Shown: positions 1-8,275, numbered from the stretch's first letter. The stretch: 37,529 bases of DNA from Pseudomonadota bacterium (GCA_021801705.1 JAJYXP010000042.1:1-37529); one strand, 5' to 3'. Numbers and translations: made by a program. The notes: generated by a model not told the origin, from the sequence alone.

Positions 1-219
1 TGCCAGATTCGATCGCCACGTTACGGTTTCGCCTGGCGCGCGTCATTGCTCGGACTTTGCCACAGTGTCCCTGCTGTGGCAGCGCGTCTTTCAGCGCAAT
101 GAGTATTTAATAACACAGTAGAACTAGTAGCCTGCCGGACTTGAAGAATCGAAGCGAAACGGGTCAAGCGGGCAAGCCGCCCAGGCGGATTTGCAGCCGG
201 TTTCCTTTAAGTCCGACTA
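1..219. other. Intergenic flank left of the IS element
   Basis: No convincing complete gene is visible. A short hairpin with 7-bp arms (GCCACAG / CTGTGGC) lies at about 59-80. Reading frame 3 on the plus strand is open from the window edge to a TAA at 108-110 and ends with a CPCCG zinc-ribbon-like motif, so it could be the tail of a truncated gene, but 35 codons are too few to judge. From 126 onwards the sequence belongs to a palindromic repeat described separately. Before the IS inserted, this stretch was the sequence immediately downstream of the HDOD gene. Confidence 0.4.
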
Positions 220-223
220 CTAG
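126..223. repeat. Imperfect palindromic element with CTAGTAG ends
   Basis: The left arm begins CTAGTAG at 126 and, after a 5-base insertion, continues CGGACTT. The right arm ends AAGTCCG-A-CTACTAG at 209-223, its reverse complement apart from a small indel. The element is about 98 bp. The IS1380-type element inserted at the terminal CTAG of this palindrome. Read on the minus strand, that terminus supplies the TAG stop of the HDOD gene, with a second TAG directly behind it before insertion. It is probably a non-autonomous mobile palindrome (MITE-like); that class is inferred. Confidence 0.55.
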
Positions 224-1912
224 CCTGAATGTTGCATAAACTTCCTACTGCTGCAATTACATCGCCACGTTGCAGTTTTTTTTGATTTTCAGGCGAAAGA
301 CCCCCAACCCCCACTGGCGGGGTGAAGCATAAAGTTGTTATTGATAAAGGTGGGTGGCATCGTCTCGTGAGCCAAACGTGACGGGTCATGGAGAAGCCAG
401 CATGGAGCGCATCCTGCTGTTTGCTGGATAGAGACGCTGGCAGATCTGGGCCAGCAACGCTTTAACCGGGCAGGCACTGGGCAGGTGCAGCAGCACCCGG
501 TCTTTGTACTGTTTAACCCGCACGGCAATCTTGAACAGCGAGAGGATGACCGTCTTGGGCTGAGCGGTCGCCAGCGCGGTGCCTTTCAGGCCCAAGTGAC
601 GCAGTTGCTGGTGCAAGACATAAGCGCCCGCCGTTAGCAGCAGGCGGGCGAAGTTGGCGAGGAAAGACGAGGCCGATGTCCGGTCGGATTTCAGATCGCA
701 CTTCACTTGCTTGATCCAATTCTCCGCCTGCCCGCGTGCGCAATACTCCTGCTGGTAGAGCGCGCGGGGCGACGGCCCACGCAGCGAGGTCACCACGAAG
801 CGTTCGTTGTCCTTGTCCGGCACTCCGCCGCTGCCCGGCAGGACTTCGGCCTTGAGCACCACCCGGAAGGCTTGCGGCCATGACTTGGCCGCATACTCGA
901 ACTCACCGAACAGACGCACCGCCACAACAGCAGGCCCCAAGCCTTGAGTGGCAAGAGACCGATGCAGATCGAGGTGTCCGCGCGCATTCTTCATCAAACC
1001 CTCAGCCTTGCGCGACAGGACGGCGTTACCGGCCAGGCCGAAGATGAAATCAGCATTGCCATCGGCAATAATCAACGCCATCAACTCGGGGTTGGCGAAG
1101 TGACCATCCCCGCGCAGCATAATATGGGTCTGTGGCCAGTGCTGCCGCAACAGACCCAGTACGCGCTTCATGATCATGGCGTTCTCCGCCCCGGTCGGGC
1201 GCTTGCCAGGGCGCAGTACGGCAGTCACCAAGGCGCCGGAGTTAGCCTCGAACACCAGCAAGGGCAGGTAGCAATGGTGGCCATAATGGTGGTTGTAAAA
1301 AGAAAGCGCTTGTTGTCCATAGGTGGCATCGTCGGTATGGTCGAGATCCAGGGTGATGCTGGCCGGGGCACAACGGTAGCCGGCGATGAACTGCTCGACC
1401 AGGGCACGGGCCATCCGGTAGATGTCGCTGCGGCGTAGCGCCCCCTCCAAGCGGGAGTGAGTCGCACCACAGGCCAGCAGATTGTCGCTATCCAGCGGTG
1501 CTCGTTCCGCTGCCAGCTTGAACAGCGGGTCGCGACGCAAGGTGTTGGCATCATTGCCGTCCTCATAACCCGAGGCGATCTGAAATACGCGCTGAGTCAG
1601 CAAATCACGCAGGGGGTGTTTGATGTAGCCGGCGTGACGGGAATCGGCAATGGCTGCGGTCAGGCGATCAATCAGGCCAATACGGCGATCCACGGCGGAA
1701 AGCAGTAATGCGCCCAAGTCAGAGGATATCTCCCCGCCTGCGAAGTCGGCGCGAACCGTGTAGCCCGCAGCGGGAGGAAATCGGAGTTGTTCTGGGGTAG
1801 AATTGGCAACGGGGCGAGTACAAGTAGTCATTTTTTACGAATTTGTTTTTAGAGAACTCAAATTATATCAAATGGTTACTTTGTTATTCGCCCTTTTTAT
1901 GCAAAATTCAGG
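224..1912 (-). mobile_element. IS1380-family insertion sequence, complete
   Basis: The element is 1689 bp. Its ends are imperfect inverted repeats: the left end starts CCTGAATGTTGCATAAA at 224, and the right end, read inward on the minus strand from 1912, is CCTGAATTTTGCATAAA. They differ at one position over 17 bp. It is flanked by a direct 4-bp duplication CTAG (220-223 and 1913-1916), the duplication length usual for the IS1380 family. A single transposase ORF fills it and appears intact, so the insertion may be recent. The duplicated CTAG contains the stop codon of the neighbouring HDOD gene, so that gene was not shortened. Confidence 0.93.
386..1831 (-). CDS. IS1380-family DDE transposase
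   Basis: This 481-residue protein is the transposase of the surrounding element and catalyses cut-and-paste movement. The RNase-H-fold catalytic residues can be picked out: aspartate in LDLDHTDD (about residues 162-167), aspartate in RGDGHF (about 242), and glutamate in RGQAENWIKQ (about 370), the pattern of the IS1380 group (DDE_Tnp_1 clan). Length is normal for the family. The ORF starts at an ATG on the minus strand about 80 bp inside the right end and has no frameshift or internal stop. It is transcribed in the same direction as the HDOD gene upstream of it, so read-through from that gene could feed it. Confidence 0.93.
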   Translation of the reverse strand: MTTCTRPVANSTPEQLRFPPAAGYTVRADFAGGEISSDLGALLLSAVDRRIGLIDRLTAAIADSRHAGYIKHPLRDLLTQRVFQIASGYEDGNDANTLRRDPLFKLAAERAPLDSDNLLACGATHSRLEGALRRSDIYRMARALVEQFIAGYRCAPASITLDLDHTDDATYGQQALSFYNHHYGHHCYLPLLVFEANSGALVTAVLRPGKRPTGAENAMIMKRVLGLLRQHWPQTHIMLRGDGHFANPELMALIIADGNADFIFGLAGNAVLSRKAEGLMKNARGHLDLHRSLATQGLGPAVVAVRLFGEFEYAAKSWPQAFRVVLKAEVLPGSGGVPDKDNERFVVTSLRGPSPRALYQQEYCARGQAENWIKQVKCDLKSDRTSASSFLANFARLLLTAGAYVLHQQLRHLGLKGTALATAQPKTVILSLFKIAVRVKQYKDRVLLHLPSACPVKALLAQICQRLYPANSRMRSMLASP

Positions 1913-3376
1913 CTAGTTCTGGTTTTCAACTTCCAGCGCCCAAAGCATGGCTTCGATATGGACGGCATTCACTTTTAGCGCATCCAGCCCACATTCGGCC
2001 GCAAGCGCCGTAATTCTTTCCTGATTGGCCTGCTCGCAGGCAATGGCGAGCTCCAGAAAGGGGGCATATTTACCCTGCTCATGCAACAGCGCATTGACCA
2101 GTTCATCCGGCAGATTGAGTTGTGCCAAGGCATGTCCCATCGGCATTCTGAGCAGCACGTCCAACAGCGAGAAAAAGCCGACGATGAACAGCTTGTCCTG
2201 CTCGTCGGGTGAGCATGCCTCACGCCAGAACATTTCCGTCAAACGTCCGCGCACCAGCGCATTCTCCATCAGCGCCCAATCCCTGGCACTGACCGTTCCG
2301 GAACCGAACAAGAGCAGCGTAAGCCAGCGATAGAGTTTTTGTTGGCCAAGCACGGCGATGGCATGCTCAAGAGTCGTTATTTTTGTTACCAATCCGCCGC
2401 CAGGCGAGTTGATGTAACGCAGCAATTTATAGGTCAGCATCGGATCCAGCTTGAAGGTTTTGGCCAGCGCCTCGACGCTGGCATCCTTTTGAACCAGGTT
2501 CAGCAACTCGACTACTCTGAGTTGGCTGGCACTGATCTTGGACTGTTCCTGTTCATCTACCCGTGTCAGGAAAGAACCCTGTAAATAGTCGAACTGCAAA
2601 TTATGGCAGACATCATACGATTCGAGTGAGTCGACATTTTTCGCAACCAGTTGCACGTCAGGAAAGTGGCCGGAGAGGAAATCAACCATCTGGTTCAACT
2701 GCTGCAAGTCATTTGAGGAAACGTCGATGACCGCATAATCGGCCAACTGCAAGAAAGCCTCCATCCCGGGTACAGGCTGAAAGTCCTCCAGTCCAATCCG
2801 GAATCCCGCCACCTTCAAGGCGTTCAGGCGGACGTAAGCTTCCTCGCGCTCGATCAACTCCGACGAGGAGCGGATAACCAGCACCATCCCTTGGGCTGGC
2901 AGAATTTCCAGCATATTTTTGCCTAGCGATGCAGCGCAAAGGCCGACGAATGCCATCCGGTTCGCCAGAAGGCGGCCGATTCCCATGCTAATGATGTTTC
3001 TGATCAAAACCTCGTCATAAAGGCGAAAAACCGCACGAGTTTCAGGATGAACCTTTTTGCGCAGCATGAATTCATAGCCGGCCACATGCCCGCTACGATC
3101 AAGCACGGATTCGCGGCAAACAAAAGATTGTTCTGTTTCCGCCGGTGAGGTTTTTTCTTCGGTTAGAGGCTCTGCCGCACCGGCAGAATCGTGACCGGAA
3201 GCAATGGCATGCTGTTCATATGGAATGACCGCTTCCGTGTTTTTCGGGGGGGCAAATTCGTCAAGCAAAGCCGCATTCCGGTGTTTGACGGATGACCGAG
3301 TTCCCATCCTTGCGCAGGGCTCAGCGGCGTGATCTCCGCCCCAGCCTAATAGTTTCTTCAGGAATCTGATCAGCAT
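1913..3376 (-). CDS. EAL-like/HDOD signal transduction protein (YuxH type)
   Basis: This 487-residue cytoplasmic protein has a low-complexity N-terminal stretch (about 1-80). A degenerate EAL-like region follows (about 83-275), in which the EAL signature is replaced by GYEFMLR and the metal-binding residues of active c-di-GMP phosphodiesterases are not evident. An HDOD domain runs from about 280 to 480 (SVEALAKTFKLDPMLTYKLL onward). This is the architecture of Bacillus YuxH and Vibrio CdgJ, regulators that affect motility and c-di-GMP signalling without clear catalysis; the role here is inferred. The TAG stop lies in the CTAG duplicated by the IS1380-type insertion, so the C-terminus is native. 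The ATG at 3374-3376 has a weak GAGAG ribosome site upstream. Confidence 0.85.
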   Translation of the reverse strand: MLIRFLKKLLGWGGDHAAEPCARMGTRSSVKHRNAALLDEFAPPKNTEAVIPYEQHAIASGHDSAGAAEPLTEEKTSPAETEQSFVCRESVLDRSGHVAGYEFMLRKKVHPETRAVFRLYDEVLIRNIISMGIGRLLANRMAFVGLCAASLGKNMLEILPAQGMVLVIRSSSELIEREEAYVRLNALKVAGFRIGLEDFQPVPGMEAFLQLADYAVIDVSSNDLQQLNQMVDFLSGHFPDVQLVAKNVDSLESYDVCHNLQFDYLQGSFLTRVDEQEQSKISASQLRVVELLNLVQKDASVEALAKTFKLDPMLTYKLLRYINSPGGGLVTKITTLEHAIAVLGQQKLYRWLTLLLFGSGTVSARDWALMENALVRGRLTEMFWREACSPDEQDKLFIVGFFSLLDVLLRMPMGHALAQLNLPDELVNALLHEQGKYAPFLELAIACEQANQERITALAAECGLDALKVNAVHIEAMLWALEVENQN

Positions 3377-3569
3377 CGCTCTCTAAGGTGGCTCTGGCAG
3401 TCTGGACACACAATCCGCGGATTTTTGATGGTAAATTGCATGCGGAACCATTTACACTATAGCAGCAATCAATTCTTGACTAATTTCCGTTTTAAGGCTT
3501 AAATAGCGCGCTCAAGTTTTAGCCGGTTTTCTTTGTATCCGGCCTGAAACTGTTTTCGCTTAAAACCTT

Positions 3570-3645
3570 GGCCAAGTAGCTCAGTCGGTAGAGCAGAGGA
3601 TTGAAAATCCTTGTGTCGGTGGTTCGATTCCGCCCTTGGCCACCA
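3570..3645 (+). tRNA. tRNA-Phe (anticodon GAA)
   Basis: The cloverleaf folds completely. The acceptor stem is GGCCAAG with CTTGGCC. The D-arm stem is GCTC/GAGC. The anticodon stem is GAGGA/TCCTT around loop TTGAAAA, with GAA at 3603-3605. The T-arm is GGTGG-TTCGATT-CCGCC. The discriminator is A, and CCA (3643-3645) is encoded. Length is 76 nt including CCA. It stands alone upstream of hemA on the same strand. A weak hairpin around 3671-3688 (CCCC-AAA-GGGG then GTTT) may end its transcript. Confidence 0.97.
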
Positions 3646-3777
3646 GATTTCCGCGAATGAAGCGAGCGAAAATCCCCAAAGGGGGTTTGTCCCCTTGGCC
3701 GCCATGCCATGCGCGCTTCATTGGGCCGGTTCCTCCCCTTGTTGCCAACCTCGCGGCGAAAAGTGCACAATTGATCC

Positions 3778-5028
3778 ATGCAGTTATTCACTCTCGGCAT
3801 CAACCACCAAAGTGCGCCCCTGGCGGTGCGCGAACAGGTCGCCTTCCACGCTGAAACGCTGGAACAGGCGCTGCACGATCTCGTCGATCACCGTCAGGTG
3901 AAAGAGGCCGCCATCCTTTCCACCTGCAACCGTACCGAGATCTATTGCAATACCGACAACCCGCTGCAGACGGTGGAGTGGCTGGCGGATTACCACCACA
4001 TCAAAAAGCAGGCGATCGAGCCGCACCTTTACACCCTGCCGCAGGACGAAGCGGTCAAGCACGCTTTCCGCGTCGCCAGCGGCCTGGATTCGATGGTGCT
4101 GGGCGAAACCCAGATTCTCGGTCAGATGAAGCAGGCAGTCACCACCGCCGAGCGCGCGGGCACGCTGGGCACTCTGCTGCACAAGCTGTTCCAGCGCACT
4201 TTTTCGGTTGCCAAGGAAGTGCGCACCCAGACCGAGATCGGCGCCAACAGCGTTTCCATGGCGGCCGCCTCGGTGCGCCTGGCGGAGCGCATTTTTCCCT
4301 CCATCAGCGAGCAAAACGTGCTGTTCATCGGCGCAGGGGAGATGATAGAGCTGTGCGCCAACCATTTTGCAGCGCATCACCCCAGGCATATCACCGTCGC
4401 CAACCGCACCGTCGAGCGCGCCCAGGCGCTGGCCCACCGTCTGGGCGGCAGCGCCATCACCTTGAACGAGCTGCCGGATCACCTCGCTGCCCAGGACATT
4501 ATCATCACCTCCACCGCCAGCCCGCTGCCTATCCTGGGCAAGGGCCTGGTGGAGCGCGTCATCAAGCAGCGCAAGCACCGGCCGATGTTCATGGTGGATC
4601 TGGCCGTGCCGCGCGATATCGAAGCCGAGGTCGGCGAGCTGGACGACGTCTTTCTTTACTCCGTGGACGATCTGGCGCAGGTCATCGAGGCCGGCATCGG
4701 CAATCGCCAGTTGGCCGCCGAGGAAGCGGAGGCGATTATCGAGGTCCAGGTGAATGATTTCATGCACTGGATGGAAACGCGCAGCGTCGTGCCCACCATC
4801 CGGGCCCTGCGCGACCATGCCGAGCGGATGCGGCGAAACGAGCTGGAACACGCCCAGCGCCTGCTTGCCAGGGGCGAGGACCCGCGCGAGGTGATCGCGC
4901 AAATCAGCCGGGCGCTGACCAACAAGTTTCTGCATAGCCCCAGCCACGCCCTCACCCATGCCACCGGCGAAGACCTCGCCCAGCTTGAGGCGCTGCTGCG
5001 CCGTCTGTACAACATCCACACGGAATGA
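3778..5028 (+). CDS. hemA: Glutamyl-tRNA reductase
   Basis: The enzyme performs the first committed step of C5-pathway tetrapyrrole synthesis, NADPH-dependent reduction of glutamyl-tRNA(Glu) to glutamate-1-semialdehyde. At 416 residues it has the usual length. The catalytic cysteine is in [10 protein letters not shown] (Cys50). The NADPH-binding region contains [13 protein letters not shown] (about residues 180-195), and the C-terminal dimerisation helices follow. It is encoded directly upstream of prfA, a conserved arrangement in beta- and gammaproteobacteria. The heme product serves NorCB and the other cytochromes of the denitrification region, a metabolic rather than regulatory link. The start is an ATG with no strong Shine-Dalgarno sequence. 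Confidence 0.97.
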   Translation: MQLFTLGINHQSAPLAVREQVAFHAETLEQALHDLVDHRQVKEAAILSTCNRTEIYCNTDNPLQTVEWLADYHHIKKQAIEPHLYTLPQDEAVKHAFRVASGLDSMVLGETQILGQMKQAVTTAERAGTLGTLLHKLFQRTFSVAKEVRTQTEIGANSVSMAAASVRLAERIFPSISEQNVLFIGAGEMIELCANHFAAHHPRHITVANRTVERAQALAHRLGGSAITLNELPDHLAAQDIIITSTASPLPILGKGLVERVIKQRKHRPMFMVDLAVPRDIEAEVGELDDVFLYSVDDLAQVIEAGIGNRQLAAEEAEAIIEVQVNDFMHWMETRSVVPTIRALRDHAERMRRNELEHAQRLLARGEDPREVIAQISRALTNKFLHSPSHALTHATGEDLAQLEALLRRLYNIHTE

Positions 5029-5032
5029 AATT

Positions 5033-5116
5033 CAGCCGCGGATTACCAAAAGTAGGCGCCTCTAGGCGACACGGATCAAATTTTCCATGCTGTTTCTATC
5101 CGTGTAATCCGTGGCT
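5033..5116. repeat. Inverted repeat between hemA and prfA
   Basis: The outer arms AGCCGCGGATTAC (5033-5045) and GTAATCCGTGGCT (5104-5116) are inverted complements with one mismatch. Inner arms GACACGGAT and ATCCGTGT continue the palindrome. It belongs to the window-wide family of inverted repeats built of short CACGGAT/ACGAAT/GCAAAGG-like units. It could fold in the hemA-prfA transcript. Confidence 0.6.
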
Positions 5117-5133
5117 TAGTCTTTAAATAAAAC

Positions 5134-6216
5134 ATGAAACCATCCATCCAATCCAAGCTCGACCGGCTCGCCGAGCGCCTGGTCGAGCTGACCCAACTGC
5201 TGAGCAGCGGCGACGCCACGGCGGACATGGAGAACTATCGCCGCATTACCCGCGAGCACGCCGAGATCACGCCGGTGGTCGAGCTTTATCACAGCTTCCA
5301 GCTCGCCGAGCAGGATCTGAAAACCGCGCAGGACATGCTGTCCGATCCGGAAATGAAGGAATTCGCCGAGGAAGAGGCGCAAAACGCCAGGGAGCGGCTG
5401 GCGCAGATCGAACTCGACCTGCAGAAGCGCCTGCTGCCGAAAGACCCCAACGACGAGCGCAATATCTTTCTCGAAGTCCGTGCCGGTACGGGCGGCGATG
5501 AATCGGCCCTGTTCGCGGGCGACCTGTTCCGCATGTACACGCGCTACGCCGAGCGTCAGCGCTGGCAGGTTGAAGTGCTGTCGGAAAGCCCCGGCGAGAT
5601 GGGCGGCTACAAGGAAGTCATAGCCAAGATCATCGGCCAGGGGGCTTATTCCAGGCTCAAGTTCGAATCGGGCGGTCACCGCGTCCAGCGCGTGCCGGCC
5701 ACCGAAACCCAGGGCCGCATCCATACCTCGGCCTGCACCGTCGCCGTCATGCCGGAAGCGGACGAGGTCGCCGAGGTCGTGCTCAACCCCGCCGACCTGA
5801 GGATCGACACCTTCCGCGCCTCCGGCGCCGGCGGCCAGCACATCAACAAGACCGACTCGGCGATCCGCATCACCCACCTGCCCACCGGCATCGTGGTGGA
5901 ATGCCAGGACGACCGCTCGCAGCACAAGAACAAGGCGCAGGCGATGTCGGTGCTGGCGGCACGCATCATGGACATACAACTACGCGAGCGCCAGTCCAAG
6001 GAAGCCGCGACACGCAAATCCCTGATCGGCAGCGGCGACCGCTCCGAGCGCATCCGCACCTACAACTTTCCGCAGGGCCGGGTTACCGACCACCGCATCA
6101 ACCTGACCCTGTACAAGATCGAGCAGATCATGGACGGCGACCTGGACGACCTGGTCGGCGCGCTGATGTCGGAGCATCAGGCGGAGATGCTGGCATCCCT
6201 GAGCGAAGGCAACTGA
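5134..6216 (+). CDS. prfA: Peptide chain release factor 1
   Basis: RF1 recognises UAA and UAG and triggers peptidyl-tRNA hydrolysis. The protein is 360 residues, the same length as the Escherichia coli protein. The stop-codon-reading tripeptide PAT is at 188-190 and the catalytic GGQ at 233-235 ([13 protein letters not shown]). The GGQ glutamine is the target of the methyltransferase PrmC, encoded downstream. In relatives prfA and prmC are usually adjacent; here a RAYT transposase unit of about 640 bp separates them. Confidence 0.98.
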   Translation: MKPSIQSKLDRLAERLVELTQLLSSGDATADMENYRRITREHAEITPVVELYHSFQLAEQDLKTAQDMLSDPEMKEFAEEEAQNARERLAQIELDLQKRLLPKDPNDERNIFLEVRAGTGGDESALFAGDLFRMYTRYAERQRWQVEVLSESPGEMGGYKEVIAKIIGQGAYSRLKFESGGHRVQRVPATETQGRIHTSACTVAVMPEADEVAEVVLNPADLRIDTFRASGAGGQHINKTDSAIRITHLPTGIVVECQDDRSQHKNKAQAMSVLAARIMDIQLRERQSKEAATRKSLIGSGDRSERIRTYNFPQGRVTDHRINLTLYKIEQIMDGDLDDLVGALMSEHQAEMLASLSEGN

Positions 6217-6255
6217 GGCTGGCCGCCACTGCAATGGCCGCCGCCCTGAAAGCAG

Positions 6256-6287
6256 GGTAGGGTGGGCACGTCTTTGTGCCCACGCGG
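6256..6287 (+). repeat. REP sequence, left copy
   Basis: The sequence begins GGTAGGGTGGGCACG and contains the hairpin GTGGGCAC / GTGCCCAC with loop GTCTTT. Its inverted partner at 6862-6893 differs at a single position (T versus C in the loop region). It lies in the short gap between the prfA stop and the RAYT start. Confidence 0.9.
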
Positions 6288-6312
6288 ATTCGATATTTTA
6301 GAGTAAGCAACC

Positions 6313-6855
6313 ATGTCACGTTATCGCCGAGCATCGGCTGCGGGCTCAAGCTATTTCTTTACGGTGGTCGCTTACCGGCGGCAGCCGATTCTATGTGACG
6401 AAACGATTCGTGACGCATTGCGCGGCGCCATCGAAACGGTGCGTGTGGCGCGTCCTTTCGTCATTGATGCATGGGTTTTGTTGCCTGACCATTTGCATTG
6501 CGTGTGGACATTGCCTGAAGGCGATGCCGATTTTTCCGCCCGCTGGATGCTCATCAAGCGAGCGGTTTCCTTGGTCTGTAGAGAAGAATATCGTCGTGCC
6601 GACTGGGTGACGGCATCAAAACTCAAACATCGCGAATCGACCCTCTGGCAACGGCGATTCTGGGAACATCAAATTCGCGATGAAAATGATTTTGCCCGCC
6701 ATGTCGATTACGTTCACTTCAACCCGGTTAAACACGGGCACGTACAACATGCCGTTGATTGGCCTTATTCGACCTTTCACCTCTATGTGCGCGATGGAGC
6801 ATATGCGCATGATTGGGCTGGGGAGATGGAAAGTGCGGTGCTGGAATATGATTGA
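6313..6855 (+). CDS. rayT: REP-associated tyrosine transposase (RAYT)
   Basis: This 180-residue protein is a Y1 HUH-type nuclease related to the IS200/IS605 TnpA group. RAYTs cleave single-stranded REP DNA and are thought to spread or maintain REPs. The metal-binding HxH motif is in LLPDHLHCVW (about residues 56-65), and a candidate catalytic tyrosine is in ARHVDYVHFNPVKHG (about 136-150). The basic N-terminus and C-terminal WPYSTFHLYVRDG segment are also typical. The frame is intact. Its last codons overlap the start of prmC: prmC ATG at 6848 lies before the RAYT TGA at 6853-6855, so the two could be translationally coupled. Confidence 0.92.
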   Translation: MSRYRRASAAGSSYFFTVVAYRRQPILCDETIRDALRGAIETVRVARPFVIDAWVLLPDHLHCVWTLPEGDADFSARWMLIKRAVSLVCREEYRRADWVTASKLKHRESTLWQRRFWEHQIRDENDFARHVDYVHFNPVKHGHVQHAVDWPYSTFHLYVRDGAYAHDWAGEMESAVLEYD

Positions 6856-7747
6856 TGCTGCCCGCGTGGGCACAAAGGCGTGCCCACCCTACCTGGATCT
6901 GGACGACACACTGCGGCAAGGCGCCGAGGCGCTGGGTGCGACGCTGAATCTCGACCCGAGAGAAGCCCGCCTCGAAGCGCAAATCCTGCTCTGCCGCGTC
7001 CTCGGCCAAACGCGTTCCTATCTCGTCAGCCATGACCGCGATCCGCTTTCCCCGCGCCAGGCCGCCGATTTTAATGCGCTGCTCGAACGGCGGCTCAAGG
7101 GCGAACCGATCGCCTACATCCTTGGTGAACGCGAATTTCACAGCCTCCGTTTCAAGGTCACCCCGGACGTGCTTATCCCACGCCCGGAAACCGAGCTGCT
7201 GGCGGAACTGGCGCTGGCCCGCCTGCCCTCGGACCGGCCCTGCCGGGTGCTGGACTTGGGCACGGGCAGCGGCGCGCTGGCCATCACCCTGGCGCTCCAT
7301 CGCTCCCACTGCGAGGTGCTGGCAGTGGACCAATCCGCCGCCGCGCTGGAAATCGCGCGGGAAAATGCGCGCACGCTCGGGGCCGGCAAGCTCCGTTTCA
7401 TGCAAAGCGACTGGTACGGCGCGCTGGCAGAAGAGAAATTCGATCTCATCGTTTCCAACCCGCCCTATATCGCCGCCGCCGACCCGCATCTCGCGCGGGG
7501 CGATGTACGCTTCGAGCCTGATGAAGCGCTGGTATCGGGTGTAGACGGGTTGGACGCCATCCGCGTCATCGTCCGAGGCGCGCCGGCCCACCTCAACGCC
7601 GCCGGCTGGCTGCTGTTCGAACATGGCTACGACCAGGCCGCCGCCTGCCGCGAGCTGCTGAGGCAAGCCGGATTTTCGCTGGTTTCTTCAAGCAGGGATC
7701 TGTCCGGAATCGAGCGCGTCACCTGCGGCCAGATCAGCGCCGTTTAA
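6848..7747 (+). CDS. prmC: Release factor glutamine methyltransferase
   Basis: PrmC (HemK) N5-methylates the GGQ glutamine of RF1 and RF2 using S-adenosylmethionine. Motifs are complete: DLGTGSG (about 136-142) for SAM binding and NPPY (204-207) for the target glutamine. The N-terminal helical domain starts around LDDTLRQGAEALG. The ATG at 6848 gives 299 residues; an in-frame GTG at 6866 is an alternative. Residues 6-15 are encoded by a REP, and no ATG, GTG or TTG lies between that REP and the conserved domain. The native start was therefore apparently lost or replaced when the RAYT unit arrived. Longer in-frame starts inside the RAYT gene are unlikely to be used. Confidence 0.92.
   Translation: MIDAARVGTKACPPYLDLDDTLRQGAEALGATLNLDPREARLEAQILLCRVLGQTRSYLVSHDRDPLSPRQAADFNALLERRLKGEPIAYILGEREFHSLRFKVTPDVLIPRPETELLAELALARLPSDRPCRVLDLGTGSGALAITLALHRSHCEVLAVDQSAAALEIARENARTLGAGKLRFMQSDWYGALAEEKFDLIVSNPPYIAAADPHLARGDVRFEPDEALVSGVDGLDAIRVIVRGAPAHLNAAGWLLFEHGYDQAAACRELLRQAGFSLVSSSRDLSGIERVTCGQISAV
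6862..6893 (-). repeat. REP sequence, right copy, inside prmC codons
   Basis: This is the inverted partner of the left REP (31 of 32 bases identical). It is in frame with prmC and encodes residues 6-15 of the predicted product (RVGTKACPPY). The hairpin therefore also lies in the translation initiation region of prmC mRNA. Confidence 0.9.
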
Positions 7748-7769
7748 ACTTGTATTTTTTATACATCTT
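7747..7769. promoter_or_regulatory. Probable NsrR operator
   Basis: This 23-base site can be aligned to the E. coli NsrR consensus, two inverted AAGATGYAT-type half-sites 11-1-11. By eye, all but four of the aligned positions agree. The right half, ATACATCTT at 7761-7769, is a perfect half-site; the left half, AACTTGTAT, is degenerate. It begins on the last base of the prmC stop codon. nsrR itself is in this window (21948-22358). The downstream genes encode DUF2249 and NnrS-like proteins, known NO-stress associations. Binding is inferred from sequence only. Confidence 0.6.
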
Positions 7770-7805
7770 AGTAAAATAGTCGGGCATTGTTACCCGATCA
7801 ATTTC

Positions 7806-7982
7806 AACCCAGATTATCCATTAGGACGCGAGATGATGGCGAGGCGGGTTGCGAGACAGTTTCGTTGCTTGCGAGGAGTCCATGGTCGTTCCATGGACGA
7901 CGAACAAGCGGCGAAAATGGCCGCAAACCGGCCGCCAGCACTCGCGTAGGCGCAAAGCGCCGCCTAATGGATAATCTGGGTT
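7806..7982. repeat. 177-bp palindromic element with perfect 20-bp ends
   Basis: The ends at 7806-7825 and 7963-7982 are perfect 20-bp inverted repeats (AACCCAGATTATCCATTAGG and its complement). The interior is also partly self-complementary around a central GTCCATGG-TCGTT-CCATGGAC hairpin near 7880-7900. No coding potential is evident. It looks like a MITE-type palindrome or a large hairpin terminator. It separates the NsrR-like site and any promoter there from the DUF2249 gene. Confidence 0.8.
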
Positions 7983-7998
7983 TAATTCAGGAGCCGAA

Positions 7999-8259
7999 AT
8001 GTCCCATAATTGCGCCAACATCATCTCCCCCGACATGAGCTACCCCTTCGATGCCCGCGGCGTCGCCAAGCGCTTCCGCCATGCCGCCATCTTCGGCGCG
8101 CTGGATTCCCTTCATCCCGGCGAAAGCATGCGCTTCGTCAACGACCACGACCCGCTGCCCCTGCTGGCACAATTGACGGAGCGCTACGGCGACACTGTCG
8201 AAATCAGCTACGTCGCCCGCGAACCGGGCCAGATCGTGATCGATTTCTCGCGCAAATGA
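7999..8259 (+). CDS. DUF2249 domain protein
   Basis: This 86-residue cytoplasmic protein matches the DUF2249 family by its FDARG opening and LHPGESMRFVNDHDPLPLLAQL core. The family has a TusA-like small alpha/beta fold and often occurs beside hemerythrin and NO-reductase genes; its biochemical role is not settled. A good ribosome site (AGGAG) sits 5 bases before the ATG. It precedes an NnrS-like membrane protein gene by 232 bp of repeat sequence. A second DUF2249 gene is at 13633-13890, sharing the R-G, PGE, R-V-D-P pattern but otherwise divergent. Confidence 0.85.
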   Translation: MSHNCANIISPDMSYPFDARGVAKRFRHAAIFGALDSLHPGESMRFVNDHDPLPLLAQLTERYGDTVEISYVAREPGQIVIDFSRK

Positions 8260-8275
8260 ATCTATAAAAAGCAGC

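Larger units (their letters stand above)
6256..6893 (+). mobile_element. REP-RAYT unit inserted between prfA and prmC
   Basis: Two 32-bp REP sequences in inverted orientation (6256-6287 and 6862-6893) differ at one base and enclose a single REP-associated tyrosine transposase gene. Each REP is itself a hairpin (GTGGGCAC...GTGCCCAC). This is the classic organisation of a RAYT with its cognate REPs. The right-hand REP runs into the prmC reading frame. Confidence 0.85.

Noticed and set aside
3-110. Possible tail of a zinc-ribbon protein (CPCCG motif) at the left window edge
   Set aside because: Only 35 codons are visible and the region is otherwise repeat-rich; not enough to call a gene.
944-1438. 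A plus-strand open frame inside the IS element
   Set aside because: It is antisense to the intact transposase and encodes no recognisable protein; IS1380 elements carry one gene.
3784-5019. A 411-codon open frame antisense to hemA
   Set aside because: hemA on the plus strand has all catalytic motifs; the antisense frame is a by-product of GC-rich codon usage. The same applies to the long antisense frames over prfA, norB, norD, gcvPA and gcvPB.
6680-6847. A long open frame that would extend prmC upstream to 6680 (355 residues)
   Set aside because: The extra part lies within the RAYT gene in another frame and has no PrmC similarity; the ATG at 6848 is the sensible start.
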